Shown here: in pieces, positions 1 through 9,679 of the stretch | Numbering within the stretch: position 1 is the stretch's first letter | Layout of the letters: every line of letters starts with the position of its first letter | From: Flavobacterium gilvum | GTDB lineage: Bacteria; Bacteroidota; Bacteroidia; Flavobacteriales; Flavobacteriaceae | Direction: 5' to 3' | NCBI RefSeq assembly: GCF_001761465.1 | Contig: NZ_CP017479.1 | Coordinates: 3,906,001 to 3,970,000, forward strand | DNA: 64,000 bases | Position numbers and translations under genes: made by a program | The notes under the pieces: generated by a model | Told to the model about the DNA's origin: nothing | Seen by the model: only the letters and a program-made list of their open reading frames with translations | Databases searched by the model: none

Positions 1-2211
1 GAATGCATGTTTTTCAGGTAAAATGTAATCTTCGTGACTGATAATACTTCCATTGTCAGTTCCAATAATTTTACCGGAGCCAGAAACTGTAAATTTTATT
101 AGGTTGTCTGCATTGGCGCATCTTACCCCTTTATCGTCAACAATCGTAGCGGTGATAAAAGAAACGTCATCCCAATTATTAGAAAGAGTTGAATTACTTT
201 TTTCAATTATAATTTTGGTAGGTTTTCCGGCAGAAGCAAATTCTTCCTGAGCAACCACTTTACCATTGTTTTTTCCAACTGCTTTTATTGTTCCTTTTTC
301 AAAAGTTACATTCCATTCTCTTGGCGAATCATCGGCAGGTTTTTTTATTGTCCCTAATGATTTTTCGTTAAGGAAAAGCTCCACTTCATCACAATTGCTG
401 TACACATTTACTTTTGCATTATCATACGTATCAAAATCACTTGGCGTCCAATCGGCAACCCAATTTCCTGCACCGGCGTTATCCGACTTTCTCACGATAT
501 GCACAACAGGTTCCGGGGACCACCAACTGTCTCTTTGCAGTGATTGTTGCTTCCAGTTCCCTGCTCTATCAAACAACCCTTGATTGTTGGTCGTTTCTGG
601 CCAATCAGCTTCGCCCAAATAATCATAACCTGTCCACAAAAATTGTCCTGCCATATATGGTTTATCTCGCAAAGCAAGCCATTGACTAATAACATGGGTA
701 TTTTCAGTGCCTATCACTTTCCAGTTTGGATGCGCTTCATGTGCGGCGATTAGCTCATTTTCACGGTAATTTTGTCCCACTACATCCATTTGCTCTGCAA
801 AACCACTTAGATACACTTTTGAATTTGCCGGTCTGAAAAGTGCCATCGTAACTGGTCTTGTGTTATCGTATTTCTTTACGACATCTTCTTGCATTTTATA
901 AGCCTTGTAACCTTCTGGATAACTCAAATCATCGTGTATTTCATTTCCGATGCTATAAATCACGATTGAAGGATGATTACGGTCTCTTAAAATTAAGTCT
1001 CTTGTATCTTGTTCCCACCATTCTTTGAAATATAAATTATAGCCTTTTTCACCATTATGTTTGGCCGCAGTCCAGGTATCGAAAGTTTCGTCCATCACTA
1101 AAAACCCCATTTGATCGCATAAATCTAGAAACTCTGGAGCAACAGGATTGTGGGAAGTACGGATAGCATTTACGCCTACTTCTTTCAGTTTTTTGAAACG
1201 TTCTTTCCAAACGCCTAAAGGCACGGCCGCTCCAACAGCTCCACCGTCATGATGCAAACAAACGCCTTTTAGTTTTATATTTTTCCCATTAAGCCAAAAA
1301 CCGGTTTCGGCAATGAACTCGGCTTTTTTAATTCCAAATGGTATCGTTTGATTATCAACAAGCGTTTTACTGGAATATAATTTGGCTACAGCCGAATATA
1401 AATTAGGATCTTCAACATTCCATAATTTTGGGTTTCCAATTTCAATATCCTGAGTAAATAAGCCTGTTCCTTTTGCTAAAATATTTTTTGTACTTTCAAC
1501 CGTTTTTACGACCTTTCCTTTGTTATCCACAATGTCGATTTGCAGTTTGTAATCGCCTGCTTTTCCATTATTCTGAACTTCGATTTTAAGATTAACAACC
1601 GCCTTACTAGCAGACGCATTTGGAGTTGTAATGAAAGTTCCCCAATGCGTAAAATGAGTTGGACTAACCGAAACCAAACGAACATGGCGGTAAATCCCTG
1701 CGCCAGTATAATAACGAGACGCAGGCTGAATCGAATTATCGGCTCGCACTGCGATGACATTAGGCTTGTCAAAATTCAAATAAGGAGTCAGGTCGTAACT
1801 CATGCTGATATAACCGTAGGGTCGTTTACCCAAAGACTTTCCGTTTATCCACACTTCGCTGTTTGCCATGATTCCGTCAAATTCAACAGAACACATTTTA
1901 CCGGCATCGGCCTTACTTATTTCAAACGTTTTGCGATACCATCCGATACCCGAAGGCAAATAACCACCTCCTCGTCCTGAAGGATTGGCTCTGTCATACG
2001 AACCTTCAATACTCCAATCGTGGGGAACGTCAAGCGTTCTCCATTGTTTATCATTAAATTCTGGTTTCTCGGCACCGGGAACATCGTCTTTTATAAATTG
2101 CCAGTCATTATCAAAATTAATTATTTTGCGTGCCTGGGAAAAAGCGTTTGTCGCCAATGCGAGTAAGAGAAACAACATGACGAATTGCAATTTGTGGTAA
2201 AAATATTTCAT
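1..2211 (-). CDS. GH2 beta-galactosidase-type glycosidase, C-terminus cut by window edge
   Basis: A continuous reading frame of 737 codons starts at ATG 2211 and runs off position 1, so the C-terminus is missing. Residues 1 to about 25 form a signal peptide ending in AFSQ, so the enzyme is exported. The N-terminal sugar-binding fold (VPHDWSIEG, EVWINGKSLG), immunoglobulin-like domain and TIM barrel of family GH2 follow in order. The expected acid/base Glu is about residue 424 in SIGNEIHDD and the expected nucleophile is about residue 503 in GTENTH. GH2 members with this layout are mostly exo-beta-galactosidases, sometimes glucuronidases; the exact sugar cannot be read here. It lies 21 bp downstream of the sulfatase gene, so the two are probably co-transcribed. 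Confidence 0.88.
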   Translation of the reverse strand, partial: MKYFYHKLQFVMLFLLLALATNAFSQARKIINFDNDWQFIKDDVPGAEKPEFNDKQWRTLDVPHDWSIEGSYDRANPSGRGGGYLPSGIGWYRKTFEISKADAGKMCSVEFDGIMANSEVWINGKSLGKRPYGYISMSYDLTPYLNFDKPNVIAVRADNSIQPASRYYTGAGIYRHVRLVSVSPTHFTHWGTFITTPNASASKAVVNLKIEVQNNGKAGDYKLQIDIVDNKGKVVKTVESTKNILAKGTGLFTQDIEIGNPKLWNVEDPNLYSAVAKLYSSKTLVDNQTIPFGIKKAEFIAETGFWLNGKNIKLKGVCLHHDGGAVGAAVPLGVWKERFKKLKEVGVNAIRTSHNPVAPEFLDLCDQMGFLVMDETFDTWTAAKHNGEKGYNLYFKEWWEQDTRDLILRDRNHPSIVIYSIGNEIHDDLSYPEGYKAYKMQEDVVKKYDNTRPVTMALFRPANSKVYLSGFAEQMDVVGQNYRENELIAAHEAHPNWKVIGTENTHVISQWLALRDKPYMAGQFLWTGYDYLGEADWPETTNNQGLFDRAGNWKQQSLQRDSWWSPEPVVHIVRKSDNAGAGNWVADWTPSDFDTYDNAKVNVYSNCDEVELFLNEKSLGTIKKPADDSPREWNVTFEKGTIKAVGKNNGKVVAQEEFASAGKPTKIIIEKSNSTLSNNWDDVSFITATIVDDKGVRCANADNLIKFTVSGSGKIIGTDNGSIISHEDYILPEKHAF

Positions 2212-2232
2212 TCTTTTTTATGTTAAAATGGG

Positions 2233-3606
2233 TTATTTATTGACTTTTTCGGCATCCTTTTTAAATTGATTTTCGAGTGCAGTTTTCATTTGTGTTGAGA
2301 TGGTTTCGTTTTGCGACCAAACATTATGCTTTTCTTCAGGGTCTTTTTCAATGTCATACAGTTCATAATCTGTTGAAACTTCTTTGGAATGGCGGGTTCT
2401 TACTATTTTCCATGGTTTATTGATTAAACATTCCTGTAAATGCCCTCTGATGTAAATTTCTTTATCGGAAATCGTTTTATTATCTGCAATGGTTGGCCAA
2501 ACATTCTTTCCTTCAATACTTTTTGGTAAGTTGTTATCTCCCGCCAAAAACAGAATGCTCGGCAGCAGATCAATCACCGATATATAGTTTGAGTTTTTAT
2601 AATTTTTCAGATGCTCTTTCCAATAAACCACACAGGGAACTCTGACTGCTCCCTCATAATTAGACGTTTTCCAGTCCCTAAGCGGTGTATTGTCTCCAAG
2701 AGTTGTATTTCCGGGAATCGTTCCGCTGTATTCGTTTCGGGAATCCCAATTCTCCATCGCTCCATTATCGCTCATAAAAATAACCACCGTGTTTTTGTCA
2801 AGTTTTTGCTGTTTCAGATTTTCGAGCAAAATTCCGATGCTATTATCCAAATGACTCATAGCGGCCGCATAGTCACGCCGCGAAGGGTCTTTTATCGAAT
2901 TTATATAAGGAGCTTTCCATTTTTGTTCTTCCTGCAAAGGAAAATGCGGGGCACTGTAGGCTACCTCCAAAAAGAAATTTTTCTTTTTATCTCTTTTTTC
3001 CGAAAGCCATTTGATGGCCTCGTTGGTGATTAAGTCGGTGGCGTGGCCTTTCTCTTCTATAAATTCTCCGTTACGATACCAACTCTTATCTCCATTTTTG
3101 TACAGATGCGTATATTGATCTATTTGTCCATGCAAAAAACCATAGGAATAATCAAATCCATACGCTTTTGGACCATTACTGAGCTGTAATCCCAAATGCC
3201 ACTTCCCAACAAGTGCTGTTTCATAATTGTTTTGTTTTAACAATTTAGGCAAAGTCGGAATAGAATCCGGCAATTTTGTTTGGTCTTTATCGCTTATCGG
3301 AGCCACAATTCCCAATCGACTTGAAGGCCTTCCTGTTAACAGGCTTGCTCTAGTAGGAGAACAAGTTGGATTGGCATAAAATCGGTTAAGTTCTACTCCA
3401 TTTTTGGCTAAATTATCAATATTGGGCGTTTTTATTTCCGAACCATGATACCCGACATCATTCCATCCCAAATCATCGGCAATAATCAAAATGACATTGG
3501 GTTTTTCTGTTGCTCTATTTTGAATTTTTTGTCCAAAAGAAACCGAAAAACAGAACAACAATATAAGTACCGTTTGGATTTTGTTCCCGATAAGACTTAT
3601 TTTCAT
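2233..3606 (-). CDS. Secreted S1-family sulfatase
   Basis: The 457-residue protein has a signal peptide (to about residue 26, VSFGQ) and the alkaline-phosphatase fold of type I sulfatases. The maturation motif CSPTR, with Cys82 to be converted to formylglycine, is followed by ASLLTGR. Metal-binding Asp residues are visible in IADDLGWND (44-45) and SDNGAMENW. Length is normal for the family. It would remove sulfate esters from a carbohydrate in the periplasm or outside; the maturase is not in the window. It is followed after 21 bp by GH2 and preceded by GH115, suggesting that the substrate or a variant of it is sulfated. The S1 subfamily cannot be assigned by eye. Confidence 0.9.
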   Translation of the reverse strand: MKISLIGNKIQTVLILLFCFSVSFGQKIQNRATEKPNVILIIADDLGWNDVGYHGSEIKTPNIDNLAKNGVELNRFYANPTCSPTRASLLTGRPSSRLGIVAPISDKDQTKLPDSIPTLPKLLKQNNYETALVGKWHLGLQLSNGPKAYGFDYSYGFLHGQIDQYTHLYKNGDKSWYRNGEFIEEKGHATDLITNEAIKWLSEKRDKKKNFFLEVAYSAPHFPLQEEQKWKAPYINSIKDPSRRDYAAAMSHLDNSIGILLENLKQQKLDKNTVVIFMSDNGAMENWDSRNEYSGTIPGNTTLGDNTPLRDWKTSNYEGAVRVPCVVYWKEHLKNYKNSNYISVIDLLPSILFLAGDNNLPKSIEGKNVWPTIADNKTISDKEIYIRGHLQECLINKPWKIVRTRHSKEVSTDYELYDIEKDPEEKHNVWSQNETISTQMKTALENQFKKDAEKVNK

Positions 3607-3688
3607 TTAATTTTTTTTATCGAATTTCACTTAACACCCACTTTACCGCAAATAGCGCAATGATTTCATATCACTTTACCTATTTTTT

Positions 3689-3720
3689 CGCAAGGTTCGC
3701 AAAGCTTTGCGAACCTTGCG
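3689..3720. repeat. Perfect 32-bp palindrome between GH115 and sulfatase genes
   Basis: Two 16-bp arms, CGCAAGGTTCGCAAAG and its exact complement, abut with no loop. Related CGCAA/GCAAAG words flank it (about 3655-3670 and 3738-3752). It resembles the short interspersed palindromes found between flavobacterial genes. It could act as a partial terminator or an mRNA end-protecting hairpin between the two genes; no protein is encoded here. Confidence 0.8.
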
Positions 3721-3795
3721 TTATTATCAAAAAAATCCTTGCGCTCTTTGTTGTTAAATAGCCTCACAAATATTTGAACACTTTGCAAATTCTAC

Positions 3796-6225
3796 CTATA
3801 AACTACTTTTCACTACAATATAATCGAGTACAATTCCTGTTTGATTGACGTCAATTTTGATTATGTGTTTTCCATTGGTTTTGATCGAAACCGGCACTTT
3901 TACAATGGCACTATTTCTCAGAACATTTTCTTTCCAGGTTTTGTCCCTGTCTTTTGTATTAATCAGGAAAGATTTCACTTCGTTTTGGTCTATTTGTATT
4001 CCAATTTCGTGATCAAATTTGTTGGCATGAGTCGGAATCAAATGAACTTCTATTTCGTAATCGCCAGTTTCGTTTGCTACAAATTCATAGGTAACCGAAG
4101 GCTTTTCCGTTTTAAAATAAGTCTGCTTAAAAGGAAACAAGGTAACGGCATTATTACTGTAACCAAATCCTTTTATGTCTTGCCATTTATAGTTTTTGGA
4201 GCTTTTGTTAGCAACAAATTTATTAGCCTGTATTGTAATAATTAATTTGGAACCTGTTTTTACAATAGGTTCTTGCGAAACAGCATTCGCTTTTATTGAA
4301 TCAAAAACAGGAAGATTTCTTGGATGCATCGACATCATCTGATTCCATTTTCCTTTGCTCATTTCATTGTTGTAATAAGTAGTAAGTTCTTTGATTTTTT
4401 CAAAAGCTTTCGCCGATAAATTCCAATAATTTTCTTTTTGTTTTAAATCGCTTGTCGTTGCCCACAGATTCCAATACAAAAATTTATGGTTCATATAACC
4501 AGCGCCTTTGATTGGGTAAACTACCAATTGAAACCACGCATCTTTACGCTCTTCGGGGACAAGTGAAGACAAAGCATCAACTTTACTCATTAAATTATCG
4601 TAGGCCTTTATTCTTTGCAAAGATTCTTCTTGGGTAAAATCAGAAAGTTTAATTGGCGTTGTAGGCTCAGTTTGACTCCATCCCATGTATTCCGGCTTTC
4701 GGATAAATGCCAATCGGTAATACTCTTCAAATACAGTACTCAAATCTTGGGCAATATTTGGAGAAAATTCTCTGCCAATCCAGTTTTTCATGTATCCATC
4801 AAGACCATCCGATTTTATGCTGTTAACATCCCAAGCCAAATCCAGGAAAAGTTCCATATCATACTCTCCCGGTTTAATATCTCCCACATTTACAATCCAC
4901 ATCTTTTTGGCTCCGTTTTCATAGGCTTTGGTCATTTCAAACCACAATAAACCCGGTTGAACAGTGCTTAACCAAAGGTAATCGTGTGGTCTTCCCCAAT
5001 AGCTTAAATGATAATAAACACCACTTCCACCGCTGCGTTTTTGCTCTTCTTCATCGCTCAAACGACGGATATAACCGTAATTGTCATCCGGCCAGACAAG
5101 GGTTACGTCATCCGGGACTTTGAGTCCGTTGTCATACAATTCCAGAACTTCTTTGTAGGGAACAAATGCCTGTGGAATATCTTTTAAGGGTTTTGCAAAT
5201 GTTTTGGATAACATTTCGCGCTGAACTCCAATTATTTTATCCACCATTTCCTTAGACTCTTTTACATCTTTGGCACCTTCCATTTTGCTGTCGTGAACAC
5301 CTCGCATTCCGAGCGTCATAATGGTTTGGTTGTTGGCCGACTTCAATTCATCCAATCGGTCTTGCCAATATTTATTGACTTGCGTGCTGTTGGTAAAATA
5401 ATTATAGTCGCCGTAGATTTTGGGTTTCCACTCGTCCACGTTATTTCTTAACATCGGTTCGGCGTGGGAAGAACCGATAACGATATGGTATTTTTGTGCC
5501 ATTTCCTTGTTACCGCCAATAGTAAAAAAACCCTTGGTGCAAGGATGCATCGCCGGCCAGATGGTATTGGCTTTCAGACGTAATAACAACTGAAATATTT
5601 TTTCGTAGGTTTTGGGGCCAATGTTACCTACTTCGGGTTCAAAAGTTTTTGCTGCCCAAGGCTCCAATCCCCAATCTTCATCGTTCAAAAAGATGCCTCG
5701 GTATTGCACCGATGGTGAGGAAACTATTCCGCTTTGAGGAAGTTTTAATGAAAGTTTTTCTTTTTTGATGGGATTAACATCTGCCCACCATTTCCAAGGG
5801 GAAACGCCCAAACGTTCCGCTATTTCGAAAATAGCATAGACCGTTCCGCGGACATCGCTTCCTTGTATCAAGAGATTGTCTTTTTCTTTTTTGATGCTGA
5901 ATTTTTCCCATTGTCCCGAGAGTTCTTTTGTGGTTGTTTTTGATGAAAACAAAGCACTTCCAACTTCGCCGATGTAAATCCCTTTTTGGGAAAATGATTT
6001 TGTTGTTTTGATTTCAGGTTGCTTGCCTGTAATGTCTCTAATGTCATTGGCCAATTCATTGACAGCCCAAACAATTAGTGGATCGGAATTATCAGCGATA
6101 AAAATAGTCGTAGCCTGATTCGAATCGGCGATTTGATAATCTGTTGTATTCTTATTTTGTCCAAATGAAATTTGGATAAAAAAAATGGCTATAACCAAGA
6201 AAAAGGCAACTGAATTTTTATTCAT
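3796..6225 (-). CDS. GH115 alpha-glucuronidase
   Basis: The 809-residue protein has a signal peptide (FFIQISFGQ) and the conserved GH115 core: NDEDWGLEPWA, GPKTYEKIF, LKANTIWPAMHPC, then WPDDNYGYIR and the C-terminal GH115 accessory domain (about 640-809). Family members remove alpha-1,2-linked glucuronic acid or 4-O-methylglucuronate from glucuronoxylan or arabinogalactan side chains, and act in the periplasm or at the surface. Beside galactanase- and rhamnosidase-type genes, arabinogalactan or a rhamnogalacturonan side chain is more likely than xylan, because no xylanase is seen. It sits in the minus-strand series GH43, GH28, GH115, sulfatase, GH2. Confidence 0.9.
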   Translation of the reverse strand: MNKNSVAFFLVIAIFFIQISFGQNKNTTDYQIADSNQATTIFIADNSDPLIVWAVNELANDIRDITGKQPEIKTTKSFSQKGIYIGEVGSALFSSKTTTKELSGQWEKFSIKKEKDNLLIQGSDVRGTVYAIFEIAERLGVSPWKWWADVNPIKKEKLSLKLPQSGIVSSPSVQYRGIFLNDEDWGLEPWAAKTFEPEVGNIGPKTYEKIFQLLLRLKANTIWPAMHPCTKGFFTIGGNKEMAQKYHIVIGSSHAEPMLRNNVDEWKPKIYGDYNYFTNSTQVNKYWQDRLDELKSANNQTIMTLGMRGVHDSKMEGAKDVKESKEMVDKIIGVQREMLSKTFAKPLKDIPQAFVPYKEVLELYDNGLKVPDDVTLVWPDDNYGYIRRLSDEEEQKRSGGSGVYYHLSYWGRPHDYLWLSTVQPGLLWFEMTKAYENGAKKMWIVNVGDIKPGEYDMELFLDLAWDVNSIKSDGLDGYMKNWIGREFSPNIAQDLSTVFEEYYRLAFIRKPEYMGWSQTEPTTPIKLSDFTQEESLQRIKAYDNLMSKVDALSSLVPEERKDAWFQLVVYPIKGAGYMNHKFLYWNLWATTSDLKQKENYWNLSAKAFEKIKELTTYYNNEMSKGKWNQMMSMHPRNLPVFDSIKANAVSQEPIVKTGSKLIITIQANKFVANKSSKNYKWQDIKGFGYSNNAVTLFPFKQTYFKTEKPSVTYEFVANETGDYEIEVHLIPTHANKFDHEIGIQIDQNEVKSFLINTKDRDKTWKENVLRNSAIVKVPVSIKTNGKHIIKIDVNQTGIVLDYIVVKSSL

Positions 6226-6298
6226 TTTTAGTTGTTTTTAATAAGCTCCTTCGATTCTTTAAATCAAAAAAAACTTGAAAATTTCATCCTTTTATTGC

Positions 6299-6434
6299 CT
6301 CGTAGAGGCTTGCTGTTTGTAGCTTTTAAGATTTATATAAAAAGCTCCGCAAGTTTTGAACCCATTTTACAGGTCGCTCCTATGGAGCTAAATTTTAATC
6401 AACTATTTTTCTACAAACAGTTGACCTCTACGAG
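6299..6434. repeat. Long inverted repeat in 434-bp gene-free stretch
   Basis: Arms 6299-6322 and 6411-6434 are complementary over two blocks (CTCGTAGAGG and CTGTTTGTAG) separated by a 4-nt mismatched segment. Smaller inverted repeats (AGCTTTT/AAAAGCT; GCTCC-TAT-GGAGC) lie in the loop. It looks like a folded interspersed element, not a gene. The stretch 6226-6659 holds this and the hairpin element at 6481-6635; no coding sequence is supported. Confidence 0.75.
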
Positions 6435-6480
6435 GTCTCTGTATATTTTAATCTAAGTTGGATTATTAAAATTTTCACCA

Positions 6481-6635
6481 TTTTTGGGATGACTGCAAAA
6501 AAGCAAAATCTTTCCTTTTAGCCCCGATTGAAGTGGAAATCCTTTTGTAGATACGGGTTTTAAACCCGTCTCTACAAAAGATTGCAACGAAAAGCGGGAC
6601 CCATCTTTCCTGAAAAAGCCAAATCTTTCTGCTCC
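6481..6635 (+). repeat. Interspersed hairpin element, copy 1
   Basis: This stretch aligns end to end with the reverse complement of 14490-14634. Shared blocks are TTTTTGGGATGA, TTTTAGCCCCGAT, GAAGTG, AAATCCTTTT, GATTGCAACG, AGCGGGAC and TTCTGCTCC. The middle of copy 1 carries a long stem (6542-6580) around ACGGGTTTTAAACCCGT, while copy 2 has a different, AT-rich stem. No reading frame is present. This is a non-coding repeat family, possibly REP- or MITE-like. Confidence 0.8.
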
Positions 6636-6659
6636 TAAAAAAAAAACGGTTCCAAAAAA

Positions 6660-7988
6660 TTACTCCACTTTCTTATTGTTTACAACAACATTTTTGAAAG
6701 TAACTCCTTTAATCAAACTTTTATCGATGTTGTCTTTTTTCGATTCGACTTTTATATTTTCGAAAGTGAAATTGGACAAACGAACATTCGGGTCGTTCTC
6801 TACACCGTAAAATGTATCGCATTTCAAATCGATGTTCTTTAAAGTAACGTGGTCTCCATAGGACAACGGGATATCAGGACGCCCTTTTAGGTCAAAAAAC
6901 TGTTTCCAGGCAAAAATGGCAAGTCCGGTTTTGGCATCTCCTTTTATGTTTTCTACTCGAATATATTCGTAAAGTTGTGGCGTATCGGGTCTCATTTTTA
7001 GCCACAACAATCTCGAAGCTTCTTCGATTTTACAATTACGCATAATCACGTTTCGGTTATGAATGGATTCGCTTCCGTTTGTCAATGCCGAGTGGCAAAA
7101 TCCAAAATGACAGTCTTCGATTATGATATTATTATTTGCTCCATTATTCGGATCCTTATCGGCGTAAGGGCCTTTTCCGCCCTTTAGTGCAATAGCATCA
7201 TCGTTAACGGACATATAACAACCTTTTATCAAAACATTGGTGCAAATATCAACATCAATCGCGTCTGTACTTGGAGCTTTTATTTCCTTACCTGGCGAAA
7301 AAATGTACAAATCGATCAATTTTACATTATTGCATTTGTAAAAATGATTCGTCCAAAAACCGGAATTAATCAACTTAACATCTTGAAATTGAACATTATT
7401 GGAATTCCACACAAAAACCAAACGCGGTCTTGAAACTTCGAGATTGGTGCATTTTGGATTCTCTTTACGTCTTGCCCAAAATGCTTCGTAATATTTATAT
7501 CCATTTCCGTTGATGGTTCCTTTTCCCGTGATAGAAAAATCATCAACTCCGTAGGCATTTACCAAAGCCGGGAAATAATCAAGGTTTTGTCCCTCCATTC
7601 GCGAAGGCATAATCGGGAAATTGGAAATATCGTCTGAACCTTTTAAAGTTGCTCCTTCGGAAACATGCAGACTTGTTTTGGGTTTAAAAAACAAGGCTCC
7701 GCTCAAGAACACGCCTTTTGGAATTATGATTACTCCTCCTCCATTTGCGGAAGCTTTGTCAATTACAGCCTGAATTGCTGCAGTCTGAATTTTGGTGCTG
7801 TCATTGTTTACACCATAATTAGTAACAACATACTGTTTACCTAATTTTTCTAATTTTATTTTGCTGTAATCCTTAAACCACTTTGAAATTGCCGTTCCAT
7901 CGGGGAAAGTTTCGGCTTTGCTTTTTTGCGAAAATGTCATTTGCGAAAATCCGATAAGGCAAATTAACAGGCTAAAAATATTCTTCAT
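6660..7988 (-). CDS. GH28 polygalacturonase/rhamnogalacturonan hydrolase-type enzyme
   Basis: The product, 442 residues from ATG 7988, has a signal peptide (MKNIFSLLICLIGFSQMTFSQ) and a right-handed beta-helix. GH28 motifs appear in order: APSTDAIDVD (catalytic Asp about 242), SVNDDAIALKGG (Asp about 263-264), a His in CHSALTNGSE, and RLLWLKMR. A GTG nine bases upstream is in frame, but the ATG gives a cleaner signal peptide. The usual GHG is replaced by CHS and RIK by LKM, as in divergent Bacteroidota GH28 that act on rhamnogalacturonan or oligogalacturonides as exo-enzymes. Family is sure; endo/exo mode and exact linkage are not. Confidence 0.88.
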   Translation of the reverse strand: MKNIFSLLICLIGFSQMTFSQKSKAETFPDGTAISKWFKDYSKIKLEKLGKQYVVTNYGVNNDSTKIQTAAIQAVIDKASANGGGVIIIPKGVFLSGALFFKPKTSLHVSEGATLKGSDDISNFPIMPSRMEGQNLDYFPALVNAYGVDDFSITGKGTINGNGYKYYEAFWARRKENPKCTNLEVSRPRLVFVWNSNNVQFQDVKLINSGFWTNHFYKCNNVKLIDLYIFSPGKEIKAPSTDAIDVDICTNVLIKGCYMSVNDDAIALKGGKGPYADKDPNNGANNNIIIEDCHFGFCHSALTNGSESIHNRNVIMRNCKIEEASRLLWLKMRPDTPQLYEYIRVENIKGDAKTGLAIFAWKQFFDLKGRPDIPLSYGDHVTLKNIDLKCDTFYGVENDPNVRLSNFTFENIKVESKKDNIDKSLIKGVTFKNVVVNNKKVE

Positions 7989-8077
7989 TATGTTCACTTT
8001 TTATTAAATTATTATTTTTTTCTTTTTACTGTAATTTATTAATTGTGTGTGTGTTTATAAAAATTACAAGCTATGGA

Positions 8078-9514
8078 TTAATTAATCATTATTTTATCCA
8101 ACGAAATAAAATATCCCGTACTGCCATAATCTGATTTTCTTTTATCAGACCAATTGGATTTTTCGCCTGTCACATAAACCGTTAATTTATAATCGCCTTT
8201 TTTCAAAATCGGAGATTGGAATACCGCTGTTGATACTAGTGATTTGCTATACATATCAACTAAACAGCTTACTATAATTTTCCCTTTTTTATTAGATAAT
8301 ACAACTTTTGCATAACCGTTTTCGGTACTGACAAAACTATATAATGCAATTTGGCGACCGCTGAATTCGATTGAAAACGAAGCGTCTTTTTCATTGGATT
8401 TGCTTTCAGAACTTCCATCTTCACTAGCGATTTCTTGCCAATTTCCAGAAAATTTAATTTGCTTATCAGTATTTTCAATTATTTTATTGGTTGAATTAAT
8501 TGGCGATGATAATCCCGTCGATAGGTTAATTTGCCATGCTTCCTGATATTTTGGTATAGAAAGTGAAGTTCCCGAAATAGTTAATGGTTGCCAAACATAA
8601 GTCGCCGATGAAGCCTGCTTTGGGAAAGACCATCTGTCTCCCATAAACATATAAGTCGTGCCTTGCGTTCCCTGAATTGGCAACACAAAAGTCGATTGCG
8701 AATTCCATGTTAATGAACCCTCTGGAGCAATAAGTCCTCTCGAAACCCAAGGCCCATATATAGATTCTGAAGTGTAGTAATAATTATCGTTGCGTTCCCA
8801 ACTCGTAAGGTTTGAACCAATGAGATAATAAACTCCGTCTTTTTTTAACATCGTAGGCGATTCAAATCCCGTCGTCATATTTTTATTCACCTGCTCCACA
8901 ACCGATTTATAATCATCTGCCAATCTATAAATTTCGCCTCCATGAATCAGAATATAACCTGAACCGTTTGTATCCTGAAAAGTTCCCATATCCCATTTTT
9001 TTATGGGTTTTCCGTCAAACAGCAATGCTCCCTTAAATTGATAAGGCCCAGTAATTGTTTTGGAAGTCGCATAACCCACAAATTGATCTTTATAGGTAAT
9101 CGAGTCGGCGTGCATAAACATTAAATATTCTCCGGTTTTGGGACATTTCATTACTTTGGCTCTTTCGCCAACGCGGTTAGGCCCCAATTTTCCTGATTTT
9201 TGAAGAGGAAGTGCAACATTCTCAAATTTCCAATTGTAAAGGTCTTTTGACGAATAACAATTAAATCCCGCAAACGCATTACTGGCATCACTATGGGCTT
9301 CGCCAAAAAGGTAAAATTTACCATTATCCTTGATAATATTAGCCCCATGCGCACTTACAACTTTTCCGTTTTGGTCGAACCAAGGTGTCCCAGAATAAAT
9401 TGCATCAGCTTTTCCTTGGAATTGTGCAAATGAAACAAATACGTTCATCAAAAGAATGACACCCATCATTCCTTTGCTAAAAAATTTAAAAATAGAATAA
9501 TTATTTCGGAACAT
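8078..9514 (-). CDS. GH43 subfamily-24-type exo-beta-1,3-galactanase
   Basis: Five-bladed beta-propeller GH43 domain (SAHGANIIKDNGKFYLFGE, CYSSKDLYNW, GTFQD, GFESPTMLKKDGVYYL) followed by a roughly 130-residue C-terminal beta-sandwich resembling a carbohydrate-binding module. The Glu in ESPT and the Gln in NSQSTF are 55 residues apart, the spacing of the catalytic Glu208 and Gln263 of fungal Pc1,3Gal43A; the usual N-terminal base Asp is absent, as in GH43_24. Start: TTG 9541 and ATG 9532 are also in frame, but the predicted -7 box at 9539-9546 puts the mRNA start near 9533, so ATG 9514 (MFRNNYSIF...) is preferred. It heads the GH43-GH28-GH115-sulfatase-GH2 series. Confidence 0.8.
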   Translation of the reverse strand: MFRNNYSIFKFFSKGMMGVILLMNVFVSFAQFQGKADAIYSGTPWFDQNGKVVSAHGANIIKDNGKFYLFGEAHSDASNAFAGFNCYSSKDLYNWKFENVALPLQKSGKLGPNRVGERAKVMKCPKTGEYLMFMHADSITYKDQFVGYATSKTITGPYQFKGALLFDGKPIKKWDMGTFQDTNGSGYILIHGGEIYRLADDYKSVVEQVNKNMTTGFESPTMLKKDGVYYLIGSNLTSWERNDNYYYTSESIYGPWVSRGLIAPEGSLTWNSQSTFVLPIQGTQGTTYMFMGDRWSFPKQASSATYVWQPLTISGTSLSIPKYQEAWQINLSTGLSSPINSTNKIIENTDKQIKFSGNWQEIASEDGSSESKSNEKDASFSIEFSGRQIALYSFVSTENGYAKVVLSNKKGKIIVSCLVDMYSKSLVSTAVFQSPILKKGDYKLTVYVTGEKSNWSDKRKSDYGSTGYFISLDKIMIN

Positions 9515-9538
9515 TTTTTGAATTAAATTCATAATTCT

Positions 9539-9584
9539 CAAATTTATTCCGTTTATTTTTTTTTTGTATCCTGTACTATCCGCT
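9539..9584 (-). promoter_or_regulatory. PUL operator-promoter A1 for GH43_24 gene
   Basis: Read on the minus strand, the 18-bp element AGCGGATAGTACAGGATA (9584-9567) is followed by 20 bp and then TAAATTTG (9546-9539), a match to the Bacteroidota -7 box TAnnTTTG. The two half-sites are 10 bp apart. The same arrangement with the same 20-bp gap occurs at six other promoters here. Confidence 0.75.
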
Positions 9585-9602
9585 ATTTTTCAATTCAAAA
9601 AA

Positions 9603-9648
9603 ACAGGATGCTACAGGATAACCATTTGTAGGCTAAAATCTATTTTTA
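9603..9648 (+). promoter_or_regulatory. PUL operator-promoter A2 for plus-strand GH43-like gene
   Basis: ACAGGATGCTACAGGATA (9603-9620), 20 bp, then TATTTTTA (9641-9648), one base off TAnnTTTG. It faces away from A1, giving a back-to-back divergent promoter. The predicted transcript start near 9655 leaves a leader of about 225 nt before the gene at 9880. Confidence 0.68.
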
Positions 9649-9679
9649 CTTGGAATAAAATCAGCACTATTTGTTTTTT

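Noticed and set aside
6257..6302. PUL operator upstream of GH115 (CATCCTTTTATTGCC)
   Set aside because: The half-site match is poor and no -7 box lies at the required distance.
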